The position numbers and the translations under genes were made by a program. From Desulfobulbaceae bacterium (GTDB lineage Bacteria > Desulfobacterota > Desulfobulbia > Desulfobulbales > VMSU01), in assembly GCA_028718985.1 (NCBI GenBank), contig JAQUKQ010000007.1, positions 1 to 59,193 on the forward strand: a stretch of DNA of 59,193 bases. Direction: 5' to 3'. Positions within the stretch are counted from its first letter, which is position 1. Each line of letters begins with the position of its first letter. Positions 33,855 to 42,084 of the stretch are shown piece by piece. The notes below the pieces were generated by a model. The model saw only the letters and a list, made by a program, of their open reading frames with translations. It made no database searches and was not told the origin of the DNA.

Positions 33855-34931
33855 ATGAAACAACTCCACGTTGGCTTGGGAGAGCGATCGTATCCCATCC
33901 TGATTGAAAATGGCCTGATGGCTGAGATCGGCAAGGACCTGAAGGTGCGGGGCATCGCCAAGCGCTTCATCGTGATTGCCGACACTACGGTCGCCGAACT
34001 CTATGGCGATGCCGTCCTAGCCTCACTCGCTCAAGCAGGACTCCCGACCGATCTCATCACATTTCCAGCCGGTGAAGCCAGTAAAACCCTGGCTACCGTT
34101 GCAGGCCTTGCCAGTCGCCTCGCCCAGGCAGGCCTTGACCGTAAAGATGCCCTGATTGCCTTAGGTGGAGGCGTCACCGGTGACATTACCGGCTTTTTAG
34201 CCGCCTCATACATGAGGGGTATCCCCTTTGTGCAGATCCCCACCACCCTGCTCGCCCAAGTGGACAGTTCGGTGGGTGGCAAGACCGGTGTTGATATCCC
34301 GGAAGGGAAAAACCTGGTCGGTGCCTTTTATCAACCTCGAGCCGTGTACATCGACTCCCAGGTCCTGCGGACACTTCCCAAGGCCGAACTGTTAAATGGC
34401 ATCGCCGAGGTCATCAAGTATGGGGTCATCTACGATAGCGACTTCTTCTGCTTCCTAGAAAATCATCGAACGGCCATCCTTTCCCTCGAACTGCCCGTAT
34501 TAGAGCAGGTTATCGAGACCTGTTGCAGCATCAAAGCCAAGGTCGTGGCCGAGGACGAACGCGAGGCCAACCTGCGCCGTATCCTCAACTTTGGCCACAC
34601 CATCGGCCATGCGGTCGAAGCAGACTCCGGCTATCACTTGGCCCATGGTTCAGCCGTTGCCATCGGCATGGTAGCAGCCTGCCGTTTGGCTGTGGCCAAG
34701 GGCATGTTTTCTGTTGCTGAAGCAGAGAGGCTGACGGACTTAATTGCTGCCTTTGGCCTACCCACCAAGATTCCGTCGACCAGCTCTCGTGACCGACTGA
34801 AAGCCTACCTGCTCACCGACAAAAAGACTGTGGCTGGCCGCCCCTTCTTTGTCTTGCCGACGGCAATAGGACAGGTCGAGATCACAGCCGATGTCAACGA
34901 CTCCTTGATTGACCAGGTACTGACTGTGTAA
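33855..34931 (+). CDS. aroB: 3-dehydroquinate synthase
   Basis: A 358-residue cytoplasmic enzyme of the shikimate pathway that cyclises DAHP to 3-dehydroquinate using bound NAD and a metal ion. ALGGGVTGDITGFLAASYMR is the NAD-binding motif, IPTTLLAQVDSSVGGKTGVD the substrate-binding loop, GIAEVIKYGVIYD carries a metal-ligand Glu, and NFGHTIGHAVEADSGY with AHGSAVAIGMVAACR the two ligand His. The last motif reads HGSAVAIGM where most members have HGEAVAIGM; the Ser is unusual but metal ligands are kept. Length is normal. It sits between the sat terminator and a dehydrogenase gene about 130 bases downstream. A related sugar-phosphate cyclase is the less likely alternative. Confidence 0.93.
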   Translation: MKQLHVGLGERSYPILIENGLMAEIGKDLKVRGIAKRFIVIADTTVAELYGDAVLASLAQAGLPTDLITFPAGEASKTLATVAGLASRLAQAGLDRKDALIALGGGVTGDITGFLAASYMRGIPFVQIPTTLLAQVDSSVGGKTGVDIPEGKNLVGAFYQPRAVYIDSQVLRTLPKAELLNGIAEVIKYGVIYDSDFFCFLENHRTAILSLELPVLEQVIETCCSIKAKVVAEDEREANLRRILNFGHTIGHAVEADSGYHLAHGSAVAIGMVAACRLAVAKGMFSVAEAERLTDLIAAFGLPTKIPSTSSRDRLKAYLLTDKKTVAGRPFFVLPTAIGQVEITADVNDSLIDQVLTV

Positions 34932-35062
34932 TTTTTCCACGTTAACGACAACTTATCAATATTTTTCGATCAGGAAATCACCCCGATTTCCCCTCCCAGT
35001 GACCAAGGGTGAGCTGACTATTTCCCTGCGGGGCCCCGCTCGCAAACCATAGGAGAAACGAC

Positions 35063-36094
35063 ATGCGCGTTGCCATGTACTACAATAACCGCGACATCCG
35101 CGTTGAGGAGCTACCCCGGCCCGCAATCGGCCCAGGTGAGCTGCTGGTAAAGATTCACGCTAGCGGCATCTGCGGTAGCGATGTCATGGAGTGGTATCGA
35201 ATCCACAAGGCTCCCCTGGTGCTTGGCCATGAGATCGCCGGCGAAGTCGTGGAGGTAGGGCCTGGGGTTCGCGGCTTCGCCAGCGGTGACCGGGTGGTGA
35301 CGACCCACCATGTACCCTGTTTCAATTGCCCGGAATGCCGGAGCGGCCATGAAACCGTCTGCGACCTCTTGCTTTCCGGCACCCATTTTGAACCAGGCGG
35401 TTTTTGTGAGTACGTGCGCTTAGCGCCAGTCAATGTTGAACGCGGCACCTGGAAGATCCCCCATTCAATGAGCTATGACGCCGCCACCTTTGTCGAACCC
35501 TTGGCCTGTGTGCTCCGCGGCCAACGCACCGCCGGTTTGAAGTCAGGAGCCAGCGTGCTGGTTTTAGGAAGCGGCATCTCTGGCCTTCTCCATGTCCATT
35601 TGGCATCAGTCAACGGCGCGGGCTTTATCGCGGCAACCGACCTCACCGATTACCGCCTCGATGCAGCCAAGCGCTTTGGTGCCAATGTCAGTTATCGGGC
35701 CAACACCGATGTGGCCACTCAGTTTAAAAAAGACAACCATGGACGAGGTGCAGATGTGGTAATTGTCTGTGCCAGTGCAAAAGCCGCTTGCCAGCAAGCC
35801 TTCGAGACAGTGGCCCGAGGCGGCACTATCCTCTTTTTTGCACCGACCACAGCGGGGGAGAGTATTCCTCTATCAATTAACGATCTTTTCTGGCGGCGAG
35901 ATCTGACCCTGTGCACCACCTACGCCGGTTCTCCAGCCGACTGCGCCGCCGCCCTGGAGTTGATCGCCAACAACAGGGTCCAGGTGGAGAAGATGATCAC
36001 CCACCGCTTTCCCTTGGCCGACACGGTTACCGGCTCAATCCTGGTCGCCGAAGGAAAAGAATCGATCAAGATTATTATCAGGCCACAGGAGTGA
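35063..36094 (+). CDS. Zinc-dependent medium-chain dehydrogenase
   Basis: A 343-residue protein of the sorbitol/threonine dehydrogenase group. [12 protein letters not shown] has the catalytic-zinc Cys, [18 protein letters not shown] the GHE motif, [15 protein letters not shown] the four structural-zinc cysteines, and [17 protein letters not shown] the NAD(P)-binding loop (G-G-G pattern). It has a good ribosome site, AGGAG, just before the ATG at 35063. The stop is followed 43 bases later by the LsrF-like aldolase gene, so the two are probably co-transcribed and may act on consecutive intermediates of a sugar phosphate or polyol. Substrate cannot be read from the sequence. Confidence 0.9.
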   Translation: MRVAMYYNNRDIRVEELPRPAIGPGELLVKIHASGICGSDVMEWYRIHKAPLVLGHEIAGEVVEVGPGVRGFASGDRVVTTHHVPCFNCPECRSGHETVCDLLLSGTHFEPGGFCEYVRLAPVNVERGTWKIPHSMSYDAATFVEPLACVLRGQRTAGLKSGASVLVLGSGISGLLHVHLASVNGAGFIAATDLTDYRLDAAKRFGANVSYRANTDVATQFKKDNHGRGADVVIVCASAKAACQQAFETVARGGTILFFAPTTAGESIPLSINDLFWRRDLTLCTTYAGSPADCAAALELIANNRVQVEKMITHRFPLADTVTGSILVAEGKESIKIIIRPQE

Positions 36095-36137
36095 TTTGTG
36101 GCCGTCTACAAATTCTACCGACCACAAGGAGGATACG

Positions 36138-37004
36138 ATGCCAGAAGAGGATAAGGAAGGAAAACAGTTTCATCAGGATGTCCCTGCCAAACAAGATGGC
36201 TTCTTTTTGAAGGGTTGCAATTCGTTGGATTGGGGCATCAAAAACCGCCTCAGCCAGATTTTTAACCCGATCAGTGGCAAGACAGTGATGCTGGCAGTGG
36301 ATCACGGCTATTTTCAGGGGCCCACTACCGGCCTGGAGCGTATCGATCTCAACATCTTGCCCATCGCACCCTACGCCGACACCCTGATGCTAACCCGAGG
36401 CATCTTGCGCTCCACCGTGCCGCCGTCTTACACCAAGGGCATCGTCTTGCGTGCCAGTGGCGGCCCCAGCATCCTAAAAGAGTTGTCGAATGAAGGCTTA
36501 GCGGTCGATATGGAAGAGGCCATCCGGTTGAACGTCTCGGCCCTGGCGGTGCAGGTATTTATCGGAGGGGAGTTTGAAAGCCAGTCAGTGTTGAACATGA
36601 CCCGCCTGGTAAACCAAGGCATGCGCTATGGCATCCCGACGCTCGCTGTTACTGCCGTCGGCAAGGACATGGTGCGTGATGCCCGCTACTTCAGACTGGC
36701 TTGTCGGATGTGCGCCGAGTTGGGGGCTCACTACGTCAAGACCTACTATATCCCAAAGGGGTTTGACACGGTAACCGCCAGCTGCCCAGTGCCAATCGTC
36801 ATGGCCGGTGGCAAAAAAATGCCGGAGAAAGATGCCCTGGTGATGTGCTCAAAGGCAATTCAAGAAGGTGCCGCAGGCGTTGACATGGGTCGCAACATCT
36901 TCCAGTCAGAAGCACCAAAGGCCATGATCCAAGCCGTCGCCAAGGTTGTGCACGAGAATCTGCCCCCCAAGCAGGCCTATGAGATGTATCTTGACTTGAA
37001 GTAA
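36138..37004 (+). CDS. LsrF/DeoC-type class I aldolase
   Basis: A 288-residue TIM-barrel class I aldolase, starting at ATG 36138 with GGAGG ten bases upstream; a longer frame from 36096 has no ribosome site. The N-terminal [63 protein letters not shown] (Schiff-base Lys region) and [12 protein letters not shown] all match E. coli LsrF, which acts on phosphorylated autoinducer-2 breakdown products. No other lsr gene (kinase, transporter, LsrG) is seen here, so AI-2 catabolism is doubtful. The related archaeal-type enzyme that makes ADTH for an alternative shikimate entry and fructose-bisphosphate aldolase are the other options; the nearby aroB is canonical, so no firm choice is possible. Confidence 0.88.
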   Translation: MPEEDKEGKQFHQDVPAKQDGFFLKGCNSLDWGIKNRLSQIFNPISGKTVMLAVDHGYFQGPTTGLERIDLNILPIAPYADTLMLTRGILRSTVPPSYTKGIVLRASGGPSILKELSNEGLAVDMEEAIRLNVSALAVQVFIGGEFESQSVLNMTRLVNQGMRYGIPTLAVTAVGKDMVRDARYFRLACRMCAELGAHYVKTYYIPKGFDTVTASCPVPIVMAGGKKMPEKDALVMCSKAIQEGAAGVDMGRNIFQSEAPKAMIQAVAKVVHENLPPKQAYEMYLDLK

Positions 37005-37118
37005 CTGCCCAGCACCGTCTACATCCGCATTGTCATCATCGCCCTGCTGATGTGTTCAATCCCCACACCACCCAACCAATCACGAAAACGTTCTCCTAGA
37101 CTGCAGATGCACGAAAAA

Positions 37119-37154
37119 GACATGCCCGTTATAGCAGCGCTATACGGGCATGTC
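37119..37154. terminator. Hairpin between convergent genes
   Basis: GACATGCCCG (37119-37128) and CGGGCATGTC (37145-37154) pair perfectly, and the inner TATAGC and GCTATA extend the stem to 16 bp with one bulged T and a 3-base loop. It lies between the aldolase gene and htpG, which converge. It lacks a T-tract but its stability suits a bidirectional transcript end or RNase barrier. Confidence 0.6.
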
Positions 37155-37192
37155 GATGACAACGCAGGTGCTGTTCAGGAGTTGCGTTTTCG

Positions 37193-39058
37193 CTAGCCCT
37201 GCACGGCCTTGGCAAGTATCTGATAGTTCCGCTCCACCATGCTGCGTGGATCGACCATCAGACCTGCTTGGATCATGGCATTGTCGTGAATCTGCTCGAC
37301 AACCATGCGGGCCAAAGCCTCATCTTTAGTCCGTAAATCGGCCAACCCCTTGATCAAGGAGTGGCCGGTGTTAATCTCCAGGTTTTTGGCACCGAAGTCT
37401 TTAGGCCCGTCCGGACTTGAAGCCCGCATGATGCGCTCCATGGAGGCGGTCATGAAGCCATCCGGGTTGACGATGATCGCTGGGCTGTCCACCAGCCGTT
37501 TCGACTCACAAACCTCCTTCACGCGCTCGGCCAGGACCTCTTTCATCCATTTGGTCAGCGAACCGACGATTGCCTTATCCAGGTGATCCTTCGCCTCTTC
37601 CTTTTTCTCGTCCTTATCCTCCGGCAACTTGAGGTCAGCCCGATCGGCTGAAACCAGCTTCTTGCCGTCAAACTCACCGAGATGACTGAACACGAAGTCG
37701 TCAATCGGCTCCATGGTGTAGATGACCTCGATCTGCTGCTTCTTGAAGGCGTCAAGGTACGGGCCGGACTCGATGGCCGAACGGCTGGGGCCGTTGATGT
37801 AATAGATCTCCTGCTGGCCCTCTTTCATTCGCCCAACGTAGTCCGCAAGGGAAATCACCGCTCCTGCCTCGGAGGCCGAAGACTCAAATCGCAGGAGCTT
37901 AGCGATGGACTCACGGTGCGTGAAGTCCGACGTCGCACCTTCCTTCAGGAAGAAGCCAAAGGTCTTCCAAAATTCCAGGTAGGTCTCAGGACTTTTCCTG
38001 GCCTGCTCATCGAGATATTTCAGGAAACGCTTGGTGACCACCTTGTTGATCTTGGCAACCAGTGAGTTGTCCTGAAGCGCCTGACGAGAGATATTCAAAG
38101 GCAGGTCTTCGGAATCGATAACCCCGCGCAGAAAGCGTAACCACTCCGGCAAAATCGTGTCGCTGTGCTGTTCGATCAGCACCTTCTGGCAGTACAGATT
38201 GACGCCCGGATCCATGCGGCCAAAGCCCATCTTTTCGAAATTCTCCTTCGGGACAAAGAGCAAGGAGTGAATCGCCAACGGCGCATCGGCCGAGAAGTGC
38301 AACCGGAAAAGCGGCTCATCATAAGCGTTGCCGATGAACTTGTAGAACTCTGAGTACTCCTCATCCTTAATCTCGCTAGAGTTCTTGGTCCACAAAGCCT
38401 GCACAGTGTTCACTGTCTCGCCTGCCACCTTGATCGGGAAGGGAACAAAGCTTGAATATTGCTTGATGATGCGTTTGATGGCATCGTCCTTGGCGTAGTC
38501 TTTGGCGTTGTCGTTCAACTCGATGATCAACTTGGTGCCGCGATGCAGGCCAGAGCAAGGGGCAACGGTGTAGGAGCCAGTGCCATCGGAAGTCCATTCG
38601 TGCCCGGTATCGCCAAGTTGGTAGGAGCGCGACTGCACCCGCACCCGTTTTGCCACCATGAAGGCGGCATAGAAACCGACGCCAAACTGGCCAATAATGT
38701 TGACATCCTTCTGGGCGCTCTCACTCAAGCTGGTGAGAAAGGTCTTGGAGCCGGAATGGGCAATCGTTCCCAAGTTGGCAACCAACTCATCGCGGGTCAT
38801 GCCGATGCCAGTATCGATAATGGTAATGCTGTTTTCCTTGTCATTGACTGTGATGTTGATCTCAAGCGGTGCATCCTTGTCAAAGACCTCCTGCTCCATC
38901 AAATTGAAATGGCGCATCTTTTCCAAGGCATCGGCGGCGTTGGAGACCAACTCCCTTAAGAAAATATCCTTTTCTGTGTAGAGAGAATGGATAACAATAT
39001 CGAGCAATTTTTTGGTTTCTGATTGGAATTCCAGGGTTTCGGTTGGTTCTTGTGTCAT
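37193..39058 (-). CDS. htpG: Chaperone HtpG (bacterial Hsp90)
   Basis: A 621-residue ATP-dependent chaperone. The GHKL ATPase domain shows KDIFLRELVSNAADALEKMR, NSITIIDTGIGMTRDELVAN, FLTSLSES and GQFGVGFYAAFMVA; the middle domain has NLYCQKVLIEQHSDTILPEW and SEDLPLNISRQALQDNSLVA; the C-terminal dimer domain ends at RNYQILAKAVQG. Length and motif order are normal. It is a single gene flanked by convergent and divergent neighbours, with about 160 bases to mntP. Codon use resembles sat. Confidence 0.97.
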   Translation of the reverse strand: MTQEPTETLEFQSETKKLLDIVIHSLYTEKDIFLRELVSNAADALEKMRHFNLMEQEVFDKDAPLEINITVNDKENSITIIDTGIGMTRDELVANLGTIAHSGSKTFLTSLSESAQKDVNIIGQFGVGFYAAFMVAKRVRVQSRSYQLGDTGHEWTSDGTGSYTVAPCSGLHRGTKLIIELNDNAKDYAKDDAIKRIIKQYSSFVPFPIKVAGETVNTVQALWTKNSSEIKDEEYSEFYKFIGNAYDEPLFRLHFSADAPLAIHSLLFVPKENFEKMGFGRMDPGVNLYCQKVLIEQHSDTILPEWLRFLRGVIDSEDLPLNISRQALQDNSLVAKINKVVTKRFLKYLDEQARKSPETYLEFWKTFGFFLKEGATSDFTHRESIAKLLRFESSASEAGAVISLADYVGRMKEGQQEIYYINGPSRSAIESGPYLDAFKKQQIEVIYTMEPIDDFVFSHLGEFDGKKLVSADRADLKLPEDKDEKKEEAKDHLDKAIVGSLTKWMKEVLAERVKEVCESKRLVDSPAIIVNPDGFMTASMERIMRASSPDGPKDFGAKNLEINTGHSLIKGLADLRTKDEALARMVVEQIHDNAMIQAGLMVDPRSMVERNYQILAKAVQG

Positions 39059-39217
39059 GTGCTACCTCAGCTAATTTCGGTTAAAAAGGGGAAATGAAAT
39101 TTTGGGGCAAACTAATCATCAAAACACGCTTGTCAAGGCGGGAAATTTACGATACATAGTTGATTTTCATGCAGACTACAGTCCACAACTCCACCAACCT
39201 TCTCTTCTCGTTCCCCC

Positions 39218-39787
39218 ATGAGTCTATCAACCATCCTGCTGATTGCCTTGGCCTTGGCCGTTGACGCCTTTGCTGTGGCTCTCGCCGCAGGCATCTCACT
39301 CCCATGGGTGGGGAAGCGTCATACCTTCCGGCTGGCCTGGCATTTCGGACTGTTTCAGGGGGGAATGAATATTCTCGGTTGGGGAGCGGGGTTGACCATT
39401 CGTTCGCATATCGAACGCTTTGATCACTGGTTGGCCTTTGCACTTCTGGCCTATGTCGGGGGCAGGATGATTGTTGAGGCTCTGCACATAAAAGACGCAG
39501 ACGAGGCTAACCGCGACCCAACCCGCGGCAGAACTCTGGTGATGCTCTCAATCGCCACCAGCATCGACTCCCTGGCGGTGGGGCTCAGCTTCGCCGTACT
39601 GAAGATCGACGTATGGCTCCCGGCCTTCATCATTGGCATAACGGCCAGCCTACTGACCGGCATCGGCCTACACCTTGGTCGTCTGCTGGGCGCAGCCTCC
39701 CGCTTTGGCAGCAAAGTGGAGATTGCCGGAGGGCTGCTGCTCATCGCCATCGGCCTGCGACTTCTCTATGAGCATGGCGTGTTTTAG
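39218..39787 (+). CDS. mntP: Manganese exporter MntP
   Basis: A 189-residue inner-membrane protein of six predicted spans. LALAVDAFAVALAAGIS in span 1 and SIATSIDSLAVGLSFAVL in span 4 are the paired Asp-containing repeats of the MntP (UPF0059) family that form the Mn(II) path. It starts at ATG 39218. In many bacteria a yybP-ykoY manganese riboswitch precedes mntP; I looked in the upstream 159 bases and see none. The gene stands alone between the divergent htpG and the convergent dapL. Confidence 0.95.
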   Translation: MSLSTILLIALALAVDAFAVALAAGISLPWVGKRHTFRLAWHFGLFQGGMNILGWGAGLTIRSHIERFDHWLAFALLAYVGGRMIVEALHIKDADEANRDPTRGRTLVMLSIATSIDSLAVGLSFAVLKIDVWLPAFIIGITASLLTGIGLHLGRLLGAASRFGSKVEIAGGLLLIAIGLRLLYEHGVF

Positions 39788-39791
39788 CCGC

Positions 39792-39820
39792 ATCGGGGCA
39801 AGGCAGCGCCTCGCCCCGAT
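39792..39820. terminator. Hairpin between convergent mntP and dapL
   Basis: ATCGGGGC (39792-39799) pairs with GCCCCGAT (39813-39820), with AGGC/GCCT inside beyond a single A-C mismatch and a loop of AGC. It lies five bases after the mntP stop and 13 before the dapL end, the position expected for a shared terminator, though the T-tract is weak. Confidence 0.6.
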
Positions 39821-39833
39821 TACGAAAATCTTT

Positions 39834-41069
39834 CTATTGCCCCCACTGCGCTCGAAAACGTTTGATCGCCTCAATGACATTATCGCGCTCGCCAAAAGCG
39901 GAAAGCCGGAAGTAGCCCTCGCCGCTCGGCCCAAACCCACTACCAGGAGTGCCAACAACATGACATTCCGAGAGCAGTTTATCGAAAAACTCCCAACTCG
40001 CCATCCCCCCTGGAGTCTTGAGCCAGATGTAGGGGGCATTCACACCGCCAAAACAGGTAATGCCGGCATCGCCCAAGCCTTGACGAATGAGGCGGGCGTT
40101 TTCCATGTAAAAATCGATGGTCTCCTTTACCTGGCCCCAGCCCTCCTCCGAGTAAACTGCCGCTGCCGCCCGCTGCACCGGATAGGAGACCCCGTTGAAT
40201 TTGGTACATTGCCGCCGATTCCAGAGGCGATTCAAGGCTATCTTCTCGCCACTGGCAGTAGCAGCCATCAAGGTTTCCGGCACCACCGTCAGTCCACAAC
40301 GCACCCCGGTAAAGCCGGCGGTCTTGGAAAACGAGCGAAATTCGACAGCGCAATCCTTCGCGCCCGGAATTTCATAGATCGAGTGAGGGATATCCGCTTC
40401 GGTGATAAAGGCTTCGTAAGCGGCATCAAAAAGGATGATCGCCTCATTCGCCCGAGCATAATCGACCCAGCCCTGTAGTTGCGCTCGACTGGCGACAGCA
40501 CCGGTTGGATTATTCGGGTAACAGAGATAGATAAGATCGATTTTCTCTGTTGGAAAGGCGGGGGAGAACTGATTCTCCGCCGTGCACGGCATATAAACAA
40601 GTCCTTGATAGTAGCCCTTTTCATCGGCCTCACCACTGCGACCAATCATGACATTGGTGTCGTTATACACCGGATAGACCGGGTCGCAAATCGCCACCCG
40701 GTTGCCGAGATCGAAGATATCAAGAATGTTGGCGGTATCGCACTTAGAGCCATCGGAAATAAAAACCTCACTCAACTTGAGATCTACCCCAAGCGGTTGG
40801 TATGATTTTTCGATGATGGTCTTGATCAGCCAATCATACCCCTGTTCCGGTCCATACCCATGAAAGGTCTTCGTCTGGGCCAATTCATCAATACCCGCAT
40901 GAAAGGCCTTGACGACCACTGGTGCCAGTGGTCGGGTGACATCACCAATACCGAGCCGAATCAATTTTGCCTCTGGGTTGGCTTCAGCAAAGGCCTTGAC
41001 CCGTCGCCCGATCTCTGGGAAAAGGTAGCCTGCCTTGAGTTTAAGATAATTATCATTCAAACGAGCCAT
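39834..41069 (-). CDS. dapL: LL-diaminopimelate aminotransferase
   Basis: A 411-residue fold-type I PLP enzyme that makes LL-diaminopimelate from tetrahydrodipicolinate in one step, for lysine and peptidoglycan. [20 protein letters not shown] and [16 protein letters not shown] are family N-terminal motifs; [16 protein letters not shown] and the Schiff-base Lys in [20 protein letters not shown] follow. GGAGG precedes the ATG. The DapL route is typical of Desulfobacterota, chlamydiae and plants, and absent from most Proteobacteria, which supports the host assignment. It is divergent from the small gene at 41107. Confidence 0.96.
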   Translation of the reverse strand: MARLNDNYLKLKAGYLFPEIGRRVKAFAEANPEAKLIRLGIGDVTRPLAPVVVKAFHAGIDELAQTKTFHGYGPEQGYDWLIKTIIEKSYQPLGVDLKLSEVFISDGSKCDTANILDIFDLGNRVAICDPVYPVYNDTNVMIGRSGEADEKGYYQGLVYMPCTAENQFSPAFPTEKIDLIYLCYPNNPTGAVASRAQLQGWVDYARANEAIILFDAAYEAFITEADIPHSIYEIPGAKDCAVEFRSFSKTAGFTGVRCGLTVVPETLMAATASGEKIALNRLWNRRQCTKFNGVSYPVQRAAAAVYSEEGWGQVKETIDFYMENARLIRQGLGDAGITCFGGVNAPYIWLKTPGGMASWEFFDKLLSECHVVGTPGSGFGPSGEGYFRLSAFGERDNVIEAIKRFRAQWGQ

Positions 41070-41106
41070 GGGGTAACCTCCAGGGGTAAAAGAAAAGGAA
41101 TTTTAT

Positions 41107-41514
41107 ATGAGTAAAAACCGTACGCAGCCGTTGACAGAGGTGATTGCCGATTTTCTGGAGTTGGGCCATGTTGACAATATCATCTCGATGTTCAGCCAAG
41201 ACCCCTCCTGCTTACTCTTAAGCGGGACCGTCATCCAGGATGAACGCTTCAAGGTTCGCATGGGGATGGCGGTGCTCTTTGAGGAACTGGTCACTATCCT
41301 GCCACACGCTGTGCTGGACAGTGCCGTCCCTTCCCTGCTGGCAGCAATGGGGCATGATGCCGCCTATGTCCGTGGCGACGCCGCCCATCTCCTGGCCACC
41401 ATCCAAAGTAGCGAGGCCCTGAGGGCCTTAAGTAAATTCCAGCACGACTCCGACCCGCAGATTGCGGAACTTGTCAAGGAAGCGCTGGAACTTGGCGTGC
41501 GGCCAGCAAAATAA
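41107..41514 (+). CDS. Small HEAT-repeat-like protein
   Basis: A 135-residue helical protein with two recognisable HEAT-like repeats: VLDSAVPSLLAAMGHDAAYV and VRGDAAHLLATIQSSEALRA followed by LSKFQHDSDPQIAELVKEAL. The family usually mediates protein contacts; no catalytic motif is present. N-terminal residues are hydrophilic, so it is cytoplasmic. It is separated from the divergent dapL start by 37 bases, so both promoters must overlap in that gap. Its function is unknown; it may be a conserved Desulfobacterota hypothetical. Confidence 0.8.
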   Translation: MSKNRTQPLTEVIADFLELGHVDNIISMFSQDPSCLLLSGTVIQDERFKVRMGMAVLFEELVTILPHAVLDSAVPSLLAAMGHDAAYVRGDAAHLLATIQSSEALRALSKFQHDSDPQIAELVKEALELGVRPAK

Positions 41515-41542
41515 CCCGTCGCCAGCCAAACACGCACAACGC

Positions 41543-41571
41543 AAAAAAAAAGGATGACCCGAAGGCCACCC
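41543..41571 (-). terminator. Intrinsic terminator of dsrC
   Basis: On the minus strand GGGTGGCC, a TTCG tetraloop and GGTCATCC form an 8-bp stem with two G-U pairs, followed by nine T. On the plus strand the same two positions become A-C mismatches, so it is stronger for dsrC than for the converging HEAT-like gene. Confidence 0.85.
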
Positions 41572-41599
41572 TTTTTTCATCAACTGCTCGAAGCAATAA

Positions 41600-41920
41600 T
41601 CAAACGCAACCAGTAGGCTTCGGCAAACCAGCCATCTTACAAGCTCCCTTACCAGGTCCTGATGGGAACAACTCATAGATTCTCTTCAGCGGGAAGCCAG
41701 TGGTCTTGGACAAGATACGTACCATAGGGGCGATACCGTTCTTTTTGTAGTAGTCCTGCAGGGTATTGATAACCTTGTTGTGCTCATCGGTCAGATCAGT
41801 GATACCTTCGATGGCGCTAACATACGTTACCCAACCTTGATCCCACTCTTCCATACCCTTGGTCAAGAAGCCGTCTTCATCTACATTGTAAACTTTGCCA
41901 TTATGCTCGATTGTGGCCAT
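41600..41920 (-). CDS. dsrC: DsrC, sulfur carrier of dissimilatory sulfite reduction
   Basis: A 106-residue protein starting MATIEHNGKVYNVDEDGFL. The C-terminal arm ends ACKMAGLPKPTGCV, with the penultimate Cys and a second Cys eleven residues earlier; these two form the trisulfide that takes sulfur from DsrAB sulfite reductase. PMVRILSKTTGFPLKRIYELF is the conserved hinge. It is a stand-alone gene with its own promoter and terminator and a strong ribosome site (GAGGAG before the ATG), as in many sulfate reducers where dsrC lies away from dsrAB. Two cysteines present means functional DsrC rather than the TusE-like or single-Cys homologues. Confidence 0.97.
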   Translation of the reverse strand: MATIEHNGKVYNVDEDGFLTKGMEEWDQGWVTYVSAIEGITDLTDEHNKVINTLQDYYKKNGIAPMVRILSKTTGFPLKRIYELFPSGPGKGACKMAGLPKPTGCV

Positions 41921-41988
41921 GTTGTTTCTCCTCTCTTTATGTTAATAAAAAACGATGTCACAAAAAACGCTGTTTCGTAAGATGTTGT

Positions 41989-42017
41989 TTGATACTATAG
42001 CGAAAACCTTTTGTCAA
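41989..42017 (-). promoter_or_regulatory. Sigma-70-type promoter of dsrC
   Basis: On the minus strand TTGACA (42012-42017) is followed after 17 bases by TATCAA (41989-41994, 4 of 6 matches to TATAAT). It lies about 70 bases upstream of the dsrC ATG. The consensus -35 parallels that of sat in this window. Confidence 0.65.
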
Positions 42018-42084
42018 GAATCTATTCTCGAAAAAATGAGCGGCTCTTCATTTTTTTATTTGCCTCGTCTCCATCCAATCTCCA

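Noticed and set aside
36138-37004. Autoinducer-2 (lsr) operon
   Set aside because: Only the LsrF-like aldolase is present; there is no transporter, LsrK, LsrR or LsrG gene nearby.
39059-39217. yybP-ykoY manganese riboswitch before mntP
   Set aside because: I looked for the conserved loops and do not find them in the 159-base gap.
39675-40478. A 267-codon plus-strand frame
   Set aside because: It is antisense to dapL and overlaps mntP; no motif or ribosome site.
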